A stretch of 39,167 nt of DNA from Lachnospiraceae bacterium UBA6403 (GTDB lineage Bacteria; Bacillota; Clostridia; Lachnospirales; Lachnospiraceae). Location: NCBI GenBank assembly GCA_002437435.1, contig DJPV01000009.1, forward strand, positions 14,559 through 53,725, given 5' to 3'. Below are positions 17,589 to 24,368 of the stretch, piece by piece. The notes under the pieces are model-generated. The model worked only from the letters and a program-made list of their open reading frames with translations, made no database searches and was not told the origin of the DNA. A program made the position numbers and the translations under genes. The stretch's first letter is position 1; each line of letters begins with the position of its first letter.

Positions 17589-18218
17589 ATGGAAAAAACA
17601 TTAAACAATAACCAGGTGATCGTAGCGGGGGAGATTGCATCAGACTTTACGTTCAGTCATGAGATCTTCGGAGAGGGATTTTATATGGTGGATCTTGTAG
17701 TTGCCAGACTGAGTGATACCTATGACATAATACCACTTATGGTGTCTGACCGGTTATTTGATGTAGAGAATTCCCATATCGGGGAAAAGGTAATGGCGAG
17801 AGGGCAGTTCCGTTCTTATAATAAGCATGAGGAGACAAGAAACCGCCTGATCTTATCGGTATTTGTCAGGGAGATATCGGTACTTGATGAAGATGATGAG
17901 GAAGCAGAGAATAAGCCGAATCAGATCTATCTGGACGGATATATCTGCAAGGAGCCTGTATACCGTATGACACCACTTGGACGGGAGATAGCAGATATTC
18001 TGCTGGCGGTCAACCGGGCATATGGCAAGAGTGACTATATTCCATGCATTTGCTGGGGAAGAAATGCGAGATTTGCGGGAAAGCTGAAGGTAGGGGAGCA
18101 TGTCGCGGTCTGGGGCAGGATCCAGAGCCGGGAATACCAGAAAAGGATCGGTAATGACCAGATCATCAGCAAGACAGCATATGAAGTATCCGTCAGCAAA
18201 ATGGAATGTCTGGAGTAG
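17589..18218 (+). CDS. Tandem OB-fold single-strand DNA-binding-like protein
   Basis: This 209-residue protein seems to contain two SSB-like OB folds: residues about 6-103 (VIVAGEIASDFTFSHE through LILSVFVREISVL) and about 113-209 (IYLDGYICKEPVYRMTPLGREIADILLAVN, then CICWGRNARFAGKLKVGEHVAVWGRIQSREY). The second is the clearer SSB match, with the usual TPLGxxxADxxLAVNR and GRIQSREY segments. The normal acidic SSB C-terminal tip is absent: the protein ends KMECLE, and acidic residues instead fill the linker (DEDDEEAEN). The ATG at 17589 is preferred over an in-frame ATG at 17547 because GAAGGGAG sits 7 nt upstream. It may be an accessory SSB; a replication role is inferred only. Confidence 0.8.
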   Translation: MEKTLNNNQVIVAGEIASDFTFSHEIFGEGFYMVDLVVARLSDTYDIIPLMVSDRLFDVENSHIGEKVMARGQFRSYNKHEETRNRLILSVFVREISVLDEDDEEAENKPNQIYLDGYICKEPVYRMTPLGREIADILLAVNRAYGKSDYIPCICWGRNARFAGKLKVGEHVAVWGRIQSREYQKRIGNDQIISKTAYEVSVSKMECLE

Positions 18219-18273
18219 TATGGCAAAGAGACAGTAAAGCAATAGGCAGACAGGGAAAAGCATTCGTTACATA

Positions 18274-18302
18274 TTGACAGAAATAGACAGGAATGATATA
18301 GT
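18274..18302 (+). promoter_or_regulatory. Consensus sigma-A promoter for the lysine riboswitch/dapA
   Basis: A perfect TTGACA at 18274-18279 and TATAGT at 18297-18302 are spaced by exactly 17 nt. Predicted transcription start is about 18309, just ahead of the riboswitch aptamer. Confidence 0.88.
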
Positions 18303-18331
18303 AATTTTATCTAATGGAAAAAGGAAAATTC

Positions 18332-18494
18332 AGTAGAGGCGCGGTATTTATCAGTAAATATATGGATATATATGGAGGTAGATGATATGTGTTGAAAGGG
18401 GATACCGCCGAAGGAAGCAGTTATCCATAGGGCTGTAACCTGGTTGTGCAGCGAATAACTGTATGACTGTCATCGTCACAGATGGAGGGCTACT
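18332..18494 (+). promoter_or_regulatory. Lysine riboswitch (L box) aptamer
   Basis: The conserved L-box core is present in order: AGTAGAGGCGCGG with TCAGTA, then TTGAAAGGGGATACC-GCCGAAG, then CTGTAACCTGGTTGTGCAG, GACTGTCATCGTCACAGATGG, and AGGGCTACT. P1 closes as AGTAG (18332-18336) with CTACT (18490-18494). It lies between a consensus promoter and dapA, the first enzyme of the diaminopimelate/lysine branch. Lysine binding would shut off dapA expression. TACTT of the P1 3' strand can alternatively pair with AAGTA at 18503-18507, a possible switching element. Confidence 0.92.
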
Positions 18495-18517
18495 TTTTAA
18501 AGAAGTATATTATTTCT

Positions 18518-18545
18518 AAAGGTCGGCGCTCGTGCGCCGACCTTT
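18518..18545 (+). terminator. Expression-platform hairpin of the lysine riboswitch
   Basis: AAAGGTCGGCGC (18518-18529) pairs perfectly with GCGCCGACCTTT (18534-18545) around TCGT. The 12-bp GC-rich stem ends in only three T and is followed by CGTACTG, so the U-tract is weak. Its place 23 nt after the aptamer and 72 nt before dapA fits a conditional terminator. Confidence 0.75.
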
Positions 18546-18617
18546 CGTACTGTATGGATACAGTAAAGAGAGTTCCACGACGATTTTTATGTTTTAGATT
18601 TTAAGGAGGAAGATTTC

Positions 18618-19502
18618 ATGTCAATTTTTGAAGGTTCAGGTGTAGCATTAGTAACACCATTTAAGGAAAATGGAGAGGTTGATTTCGATAAGATGAAGGA
18701 ACTCGTTGAATTTCATATTGCAAATGGTACGGATGCCATTATCGTATGTGGAACAACGGGAGAAGCGTCCACATTATCACATGAGGAACATCTTGCATGT
18801 ATAAAAGCATGTGTAGAATATGTAGATCACAGAATTCCGGTTATCGCAGGTGCAGGTTCTAATTGTACAGGAACGGCTATTTACCTTTCTACAGAGGCAG
18901 AGAGCTATGGTGTAGATGGATTGCTGTTAGTAACACCATATTATAACAAAGCAACTCAGAATGGTCTGATCGCACACTTTACAGCTATTGCAAATTCTGT
19001 AAAGGTTCCGATCATCTTATATAATGTACCATCCCGTACAGGCTGCAACATTCAGCCGGAGACAGCGGTTACACTTGCAAAGAATGTACCGAATATCGTA
19101 GGTATCAAAGAAGCATCCGGTAATATCACACAGGTTGTTAAGCTTGCAAAGCTGGCAGACGGCTGCATCGATATTTATTCCGGTAATGATGATCAGGTAG
19201 TACCACTTCTGTCATTAGGCGGAAAGGGTGTTATTTCTGTAACAGCAAACATTGCACCAAGAGATGTACATGATATGGTTAAGAAGTTCATGGATGGTGA
19301 TGTAAAGGGAAGTCTTGATATTCAGTTAAAGACGATCGATCTGTGTGAAGCGCTGTTCAGTGAAGTAAATCCGATCCCTGTTAAGAAAGCTGTTGAGCTT
19401 ATGGGCTTATGTGGCGGAACAATGAGAATGCCATTAACAGAGATGGAGCCTGCACATACAGAGAAGTTAAAGGCAGCAATGACAGCATACGGTTTACTTT
19501 AA
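18618..19502 (+). CDS. dapA: 4-hydroxy-tetrahydrodipicolinate synthase
   Basis: DapA condenses pyruvate with aspartate semialdehyde, the first committed step toward diaminopimelate (peptidoglycan) and lysine. The 294-residue TIM-barrel protein shows CGTTGEASTLSHEEH for substrate carboxylate binding, LLLVTPYYNKATQNG, LYNVPSRTG, and the Schiff-base lysine K164 in GIKEASGN. Length is standard. GGAGGAAG precedes the ATG. Expression is governed by the upstream lysine riboswitch, and a terminator separates it from dapB, so the two genes look independently transcribed. Confidence 0.98.
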   Translation: MSIFEGSGVALVTPFKENGEVDFDKMKELVEFHIANGTDAIIVCGTTGEASTLSHEEHLACIKACVEYVDHRIPVIAGAGSNCTGTAIYLSTEAESYGVDGLLLVTPYYNKATQNGLIAHFTAIANSVKVPIILYNVPSRTGCNIQPETAVTLAKNVPNIVGIKEASGNITQVVKLAKLADGCIDIYSGNDDQVVPLLSLGGKGVISVTANIAPRDVHDMVKKFMDGDVKGSLDIQLKTIDLCEALFSEVNPIPVKKAVELMGLCGGTMRMPLTEMEPAHTEKLKAAMTAYGLL

Positions 19503-19590
19503 AAGAAAATACAGATGATCCGTAAAGGGTTATGCTGTATGATATAGAAAAATGGACAGAAGGGATACAGGAATCTGTCTGTAGTATATA

Positions 19591-19620
19591 AAATCCCGCA
19601 GGCTCTGCGGGATTTTTGTT
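19591..19620 (+). terminator. Intrinsic terminator after dapA
   Basis: AAATCCCGCAG (19591-19601) and CTGCGGGATTT (19605-19615) form an 11-bp stem with a GCT loop and five T at 19613-19617. Confidence 0.92.
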
Positions 19621-19719
19621 TACGCGGGCAATGTGCGCCAAAGGCCATATTTATATGGAATTCTGGCGGCTGCTGCGTTATGTATGAGAAAAAACATAGG
19701 ATAAATGGAGGAAAAGAAC

Positions 19720-20475
19720 ATGGTTCGAATTATAATGCATGGATGTAATGGTAAGATGGGACAGGTGATCACAGGTCTTGTAGCAGATGATCCAAATGTA
19801 CAGATCGTTGCAGGTATTGATATTGCAGATAACAGAGATAACGGATATCCGGTATTTACAGATATTAAGAAGTGTGATGTGGCAGCAGATGTGATCGTTG
19901 ATTTTGCAGCGGCAGCAGCAGTTGATGCACTTCTTGATTACAGCGTGGAAAAGCAGATCCCTGTAGTGCTCTGTACGACGGGCTTAAGTGATGAACAGCT
20001 TGCAAAGGTAAAGGAAAGCAGCAAGAAAGTCGCAATCTTAAAGTCGGCAAATATGTCACTTGGAATTAATACATTGATGAAACTGTTGAAAGAGGCAGCA
20101 AATGTATTTGCGCCGGCAGGTTTTGATATCGAGATTGTTGAGAAACATCATAACCAGAAGGTAGATGCACCATCGGGAACAGCAATCGCACTTGCAGATT
20201 CTATTAATGAAGCAAGAGGCGGAGAATATGAATATGTCTATGACAGAAGTCAGGTCAGAAAAAAGAGAGATAAGAAAGAACTTGGCATCTCGGCTGTTCG
20301 TGGCGGTACGATTGTTGGTGAACATGAAGTCATCTTCGCAGGGGTTGATGAAGTGATCGAATTCAAGCATACTGCGTATTCCAAGTCAGTGTTTGCAAAG
20401 GGCGCAGTGGAAGCAGCAAAATTCCTGGCTGGAAAACCGGCAGGCATGTATGATATGGCAGATGTGATAGGATAG
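19720..20475 (+). CDS. dapB: 4-hydroxy-tetrahydrodipicolinate reductase
   Basis: DapB reduces the DapA product with NAD(P)H in the diaminopimelate/lysine pathway. The 251-residue protein has the Rossmann glycine motif G8-C-N-G11-K-M-G14 and the catalytic signature EKHHNQKVDAPSGTA near residues 144-158. The ATG at 19720 is chosen over an in-frame ATG at 19705, since GGAGGA lies between the two and would serve the inner start, and the family begins with the Rossmann strand. The leader contains a small nested hairpin at 19636-19668. The next gene starts 8 nt after the stop. Confidence 0.97.
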   Translation: MVRIIMHGCNGKMGQVITGLVADDPNVQIVAGIDIADNRDNGYPVFTDIKKCDVAADVIVDFAAAAAVDALLDYSVEKQIPVVLCTTGLSDEQLAKVKESSKKVAILKSANMSLGINTLMKLLKEAANVFAPAGFDIEIVEKHHNQKVDAPSGTAIALADSINEARGGEYEYVYDRSQVRKKRDKKELGISAVRGGTIVGEHEVIFAGVDEVIEFKHTAYSKSVFAKGAVEAAKFLAGKPAGMYDMADVIG

Positions 20476-20483
20476 GAGAAACA

Positions 20484-20810
20484 ATGAAACCAGAAAAGGT
20501 TGTATTATGTGCTAGTTCAAAGTACGAACAGAAATTTTATCTGAATGAGGAGTTTAAAGGGCTTCCGGAAGAAATAAAAAAAGAATTAAAAATCATGTGT
20601 GTATTGTTTACAGAGGATGTAGGTGGTATACTGAGGCTTGAATTTGACCAGGAGGGAAACCTGAATCTTGTAACAGAAGCATTTGATGAGGATCTGTTAT
20701 ATGATGAGATCGGATGTGAGTTGAAGATCAAACAGTTACGGAAGGACAAGCAGCAGCTGTTTTCCAGTCTGGAATTGTTTTATAAGGTATTTTATCTGGA
20801 AGACTATTAG
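20484..20810 (+). CDS. Small conserved hypothetical protein (DUF6145-like)
   Basis: This 108-residue soluble acidic protein starts MKPEKVVLCASSKYEQKFYLN and ends with an aromatic FYKVFYLEDY. I recognise it only as resembling a small Lachnospiraceae family I recall as DUF6145. Predicted strands (IMCVLFTEDVGGILRLEFD, NLNLVTEAFDED) are followed by a helix (ELKIKQLRKDKQQLFSSLELFYKV), with no catalytic motif. AGGAG precedes the start. It sits tightly between dapB (8 nt) and coaX (9 nt), so it is clearly translated as part of that operon. Function is unknown. Confidence 0.75.
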   Translation: MKPEKVVLCASSKYEQKFYLNEEFKGLPEEIKKELKIMCVLFTEDVGGILRLEFDQEGNLNLVTEAFDEDLLYDEIGCELKIKQLRKDKQQLFSSLELFYKVFYLEDY

Positions 20811-20819
20811 AGGTGAGAG

Positions 20820-21593
20820 ATGCTATTTGCAATTGATGTAGGAAATACGAATATCACGATGGGATTATTTGACGGGGAGAAGTTGGTGAAAACATTCCGC
20901 ATGACAACAGGAATATCGAGAACTTCAGATGAGTTTGGTGTGTTTTTGGGAGAACTGCTCCGAATGAGAAATCTTCCGCTAGATGTAATTGATGAAGTTA
21001 TCATTGCATCTGTAGTGCCAAATGTGATGCATTCCCTGACAAATGGAATACGGAAATATTTTAAGTTAGATCCTCTGATCGTGGAGCCTGGGGTAAAAAC
21101 AGGTATTAATATTGCGATTCCAAATCCAAAACAGCTCGGTGCAGACCGTATCGTAGATGCGGTAGCGGCATATCATATGTATGGCGGCCCTGTGTTGGTT
21201 ATTGATTTTGGAACAGCAACTACATATGATCTGGTAAATGGAGATGGTTCATTTATAGCAGGTGTAACTTCACCGGGTGTTCGTCTGGGTGCAAATGCAT
21301 TATGGAGCGGAACCGCGAAACTGCCGGAAATCGAGATCAAAGTGCCGGATACGATACTGTGTAAGGACACGATCTCCAGTATGCAGGCAGGTGTATGCCT
21401 TGGTTATATCGGACAGACAGAATATATTGTAAGGCGTATGCGGAAAGAATCCGGTTTTGATAATATGAAAGTTGTTGCGACCGGTGGACTCGGTAAGATG
21501 ATCTATGAGAATACCGATTGCATCGACACATATGATCCGGATCTGACGTTATACGGTCTTCGAATTATTATGGATAAACAAAAACAGGCATAG
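20820..21593 (+). CDS. coaX: Type III pantothenate kinase
   Basis: CoaX phosphorylates pantothenate in the first step of coenzyme A synthesis. It is an ASKHA-fold enzyme that resists CoA feedback and needs a monovalent cation. The 257-residue protein has the N-terminal phosphate motif D6-VGNTNITMG, the [13 protein letters not shown] segment near 105-117, the second nucleotide motif [11 protein letters not shown] near 130, and [17 protein letters not shown] near 160. Length is normal. AGAGGTGAG precedes the ATG. It is in tight order with the small protein upstream and dusB 8 nt downstream. Confidence 0.96.
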   Translation: MLFAIDVGNTNITMGLFDGEKLVKTFRMTTGISRTSDEFGVFLGELLRMRNLPLDVIDEVIIASVVPNVMHSLTNGIRKYFKLDPLIVEPGVKTGINIAIPNPKQLGADRIVDAVAAYHMYGGPVLVIDFGTATTYDLVNGDGSFIAGVTSPGVRLGANALWSGTAKLPEIEIKVPDTILCKDTISSMQAGVCLGYIGQTEYIVRRMRKESGFDNMKVVATGGLGKMIYENTDCIDTYDPDLTLYGLRIIMDKQKQA

Positions 21594-21601
21594 GAGTATA
21601 T

Positions 21602-22579
21602 ATGGATTTTACGAATAAACTTGTTTTGGCGCCAATGGCTGGGGTATGTGACCAGCCATTTCGTTTGCTGGCGAAAGAACAGGGCTGTGATATTTTATAC
21701 ACGGAAATGATCAGTGCAAAGGGGTTGTATTATAATAACAAGAACACAGTTCCACTTCTTGCGGTTTCTTCGGAAGAAGACCCAATCGGTGTGCAGTTAT
21801 TTGGATCGGATCCGGAGCTGCTTGCAGAGATGGCAAAGAAGATTGAGAACCGCGGATTTGCATTTGTCGATGTGAATATGGGATGTCCGGTTCCGAAAAT
21901 CGTGAATAATGGCGAGGGATCTGCACTAATGAAGAACCCACTGTTAATAGGAAAGATCGTATCGGCAATGACAAAAGCATGTAAGCTTCCGATCACGATC
22001 AAGATCCGAAGCGGGTTTGACAGCGAGCATATCAATGCATCGGAGATTGCACATATAGCAGAGGAAAGTGGTGCGTCTGCTGTGGCTGTACATGGCAGAA
22101 CCAGAGAACAATATTATCATGGCCACGCAGACTGGGGAGTGATAGCGGACGTGAAAGCGGCTGTGAAGATTCCGGTAATAGGAAATGGTGATATTCTGAC
22201 TCCGGAGGATGTAATTCGGATGAAGGAACAGACGAACTGTGATGCATTTATGATCGGAAGGGGTGCGCGTGGTAACCCATGGATCTTCCATGAATTAAAG
22301 ACATATTTTGAGACAGGAGAGATTCCACCAAGACCGGATAAACAGCAGGTGAAGGAGACAATGCTCCGTCATGCCAGACTTATGATTGATTTTAAAGGAG
22401 AGTTTACAGGAATCCATGAGATGCGGAAGCATGTTGCCTGGTATTCGGCAGGTATGTATGATTCATCGAGACTTCGAAATCTGATCAATCAGGTAGAGAG
22501 TTATGATGAGATGGTAGAACTGCTTGATGCATGGACAGACGGTTCTTTATTTGAATCGGACGCGAAAGAGAATGTGTAA
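21602..22579 (+). CDS. dusB: tRNA-dihydrouridine synthase
   Basis: This FMN-dependent Dus enzyme reduces uridines in tRNA D loops. The 325-residue protein begins with the TIM-barrel entry LAPMAGVCDQPFR, then shows the catalytic region VDVNMGCPVPKIVNNGEGSAL with the active Cys near residue 100, KIRSGFD, VHGRTREQYYHG, GNGDI and MIGRGARGNPWIF for FMN phosphate binding. It resembles the DusB type usual in Firmicutes; the exact target uridine is not evident. It closes the dapB-coaX-dusB series and is followed by a terminator. Confidence 0.95.
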   Translation: MDFTNKLVLAPMAGVCDQPFRLLAKEQGCDILYTEMISAKGLYYNNKNTVPLLAVSSEEDPIGVQLFGSDPELLAEMAKKIENRGFAFVDVNMGCPVPKIVNNGEGSALMKNPLLIGKIVSAMTKACKLPITIKIRSGFDSEHINASEIAHIAEESGASAVAVHGRTREQYYHGHADWGVIADVKAAVKIPVIGNGDILTPEDVIRMKEQTNCDAFMIGRGARGNPWIFHELKTYFETGEIPPRPDKQQVKETMLRHARLMIDFKGEFTGIHEMRKHVAWYSAGMYDSSRLRNLINQVESYDEMVELLDAWTDGSLFESDAKENV

Positions 22580-22649
22580 CAATTTCAGATGCATTTCTGA
22601 TACAGTTTTGAAAATATATTAAAATATATTCATCAGATGTGACAAAGAA

Positions 22650-22715
22650 CAGAGATGATTTAGAAATATTTACAGCCAAATGCGTACATATGTTTAAATC
22701 GTCTCTGATTTTTTT
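22650..22715 (+). terminator. Terminator after dusB with a long loop
   Basis: CAGAGATGATTTA (22650-22662) pairs with TAAATCGTCTCTG (22695-22707), 13 bp including one G-U, around a 32-nt loop, followed by seven T at 22709-22715. Confidence 0.85.
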
Positions 22716-23018
22716 AAATAAAAAATGCAGTTTTGATGCTAAAATTTAAGAAAATCCCTTCGTGGAAGTGTCCAATGTGCTAAGTTGTTGCATAAATGTT
22801 AAGATGTTAAAATGTGCAATATATACAATATAATGCAATACAAATTGGATAAAAATGCCACAATATTTCAAATATATATTTTGTAGCTACGACACAATTA
22901 ATAAAAATGGCTGGTTTGCTTGACCTTTTGATTGTCAGGCATTATAATAATGATACAAACAAGAGTTAATCCTTTTGTAACAATTTTGAAACTGAAAAGA
23001 AATTAAGGAGAGAATATT
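22716..23018 (+). other. AT-rich leader of the 3D-domain gene
   Basis: This 303-nt stretch holds no supportable gene. It is strongly AT-rich and contains the promoter at 22920-22948. No riboswitch consensus was recognised in the roughly 64-nt 5' UTR or upstream of it. Confidence 0.5.
22920..22948 (+). promoter_or_regulatory. Promoter for the 3D-domain wall protein
   Basis: TTGACC (22920-22925) and TATAAT (22943-22948) are separated by 17 nt. Start is predicted at about 22955. A good AAGGAGAG ribosome binding site follows just before the ATG at 23019. Confidence 0.82.
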
Positions 23019-23924
23019 ATGAAGAAATTTTCAAGCTCCAGCCAGATGCTTTCAGAAAATCTTAAGAAATATCTGACGAGAGCAGGTATTGCTGTAGTAT
23101 CCACTTCCCTCGGAGTTGCATCATTTGTTACTCTGGCTTCGGATGAATCGAGAGTTCATTCAAGAGCAAAGCTGGTAGCTGTTTCACAGCTTGAATCTAC
23201 AGCAATCGAAGATACGAAGGTTGAATATTCTAAGATAGAATACACAGATTTACAGAAGTCCATCAATGATGCCGACATGCTGGCAAAGGTTGAAAAGACA
23301 AGCAAAGAGACAGAGGATGTTGCTCTTGCAGCAAAGGAAGATAAAGTTGATCTTCTTACAGTTGAAGACAGAACAGAAGCAACTGCAGAGGAACCAACAG
23401 AGGAAACTACAGAAGTTACAACAGAGGCTACAACCACTGAGGTGACAACAACGGAGACTACTACAGAGGAGCCTGCATCTTCATCAGAAGAGATGGCACT
23501 CGCTAAGAAAAGCAAGAAAGCAAAGAAGACAACAGAGAGCGCAGGCGATGAGAAGCAGCAGCGTGGTATCGAAGCTACCGAAGCTACTGAAGAAGCTACA
23601 GCCGGTGCGATCTATGTAGAAGATGACAGCTATCAGCCGGGAACTTATCTTGGTACATTTACAACAACAGCTTACTGTGGATGTTCATATTGCTGTGGTA
23701 AGTCCGATGGAATTACAGCCAGCGGTACATATGCTACAGAAGGAAGAACCATTGCAGCACCAAGTAATTTCGCATTTGGTACAGAACTTATCATTGATGG
23801 CCATACATATGTCGTAGAGGACAGAGGTGGTGCGATCCGTGGTAACAGAATCGATATTTTCTTCTCAAGCCATCAGGCAGCTTTAAACTACGGAAGAAGA
23901 ACAGTTGACGTATATGTCAAATAA
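23019..23924 (+). CDS. Secreted 3D-domain protein
   Basis: This is a 301-residue exported protein. A basic start and a hydrophobic stretch (AGIAVVSTSLGVASFVTLA, about 23-42) form a signal peptide or anchor. A long Thr/Glu-rich linker (about 115-160, repeats of TTEVTTEATT type) and a Lys-rich patch lead to a C-terminal 3D domain (about 205-301). The three aspartates that name the domain are seen in VEDRGG, RIDIFF and VDVYVK. It also has a Cys cluster CGCSYCCGK that I do not expect in every member. The fold resembles the MltA/RlpA/EG45-type double-psi barrel and usually acts on or binds peptidoglycan in wall remodelling. It has its own promoter. Catalytic activity is not proven. Confidence 0.88.
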   Translation: MKKFSSSSQMLSENLKKYLTRAGIAVVSTSLGVASFVTLASDESRVHSRAKLVAVSQLESTAIEDTKVEYSKIEYTDLQKSINDADMLAKVEKTSKETEDVALAAKEDKVDLLTVEDRTEATAEEPTEETTEVTTEATTTEVTTTETTTEEPASSSEEMALAKKSKKAKKTTESAGDEKQQRGIEATEATEEATAGAIYVEDDSYQPGTYLGTFTTTAYCGCSYCCGKSDGITASGTYATEGRTIAAPSNFAFGTELIIDGHTYVVEDRGGAIRGNRIDIFFSSHQAALNYGRRTVDVYVK

Positions 23925-23935
23925 TTCAGTATAGA

Positions 23936-23966
23936 CAGAGCAGGACAGAACCTAAAAGGTTCTGTC
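23936..23966 (+). terminator. Hairpin after the 3D-domain gene
   Basis: GGACAGAACC (23943-23952) and GGTTCTGTCC (23958-23967) pair perfectly around TAAAA. With one extra T the stem extends to GAGCA...TTGCTC, about 15 bp in all. The T-run is poor, so it may act as a weak terminator or 3'-end protector. Confidence 0.65.
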
Positions 23967-23987
23967 CTTGCTCGTTGTATGGCAACG

Positions 23988-24074
23988 ATAAAGCCCATGT
24001 ACGGTAACAGCTTTCTACAATCGGTTATGACTCATTTTCGATCATAGAAGACTGTTACTACACATGGGCTTTAT
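23988..24074 (+). ncRNA. 87-nt nearly continuous structured hairpin
   Basis: ATAAAGCCCATGT (23988-24000) pairs perfectly with ACATGGGCTTTAT (24062-24074), 13 bp. Inside, GTAACAG (24004-24010) pairs with CTGTTAC (24052-24058), TTCTA (24013-24017) with TAGAA (24045-24049), and ATCG (24020-24023) with CGAT (24039-24042), leaving a 15-nt apical loop. TTGTT follows. The length and nesting exceed an ordinary terminator, so a small stable RNA is possible. Strand is not determined. Confidence 0.55.
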
Positions 24075-24368
24075 TTGTTATACATATCATGCAGAAATTG
24101 TATGTGCATAAATTCCTACATGATGGCTAATGTTCATCGGGCAGAAAAGTATCCAGACCTTATGTCTGTTATATATAACAAGATCAGATTAAAATGAACA
24201 AAATAGCTGGTAATATTTGTTAGAAAGGATAGCGGATTTTCATTGTGGGATCTGGTAGTTATTGGTATAATTGATTTAACTGCGAATAAGAATGATTGTT
24301 TCAGTGAAATCATGGTATGAGGGGATGGTATTGCTGGAACAGCTTTTGAGAAAAAGGAAGGAGAAGGT
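24075..24368 (+). other. Leader region of the cellulase gene
   Basis: These 294 nt carry no gene I can support. A candidate promoter lies at 24243-24271, giving a roughly 90-nt 5' UTR that ends in the purine-rich AAGGAAGGAGAAGGT ribosome binding site. No known riboswitch consensus was recognised. Confidence 0.5.
24243..24271 (+). promoter_or_regulatory. Candidate promoter for the GH9 cellulase
   Basis: TATAAT at 24266-24271 is preceded by TGG (extended -10). TTGTGG at 24243-24248 lies 17 nt upstream as a partial -35. Confidence 0.6.

Noticed and set aside
23390..23470. Repeated ACAACAGAGG-like words
   Set aside because: These encode the Thr/Glu linker of the 3D protein and are protein-level low complexity, not a DNA repeat or CRISPR.
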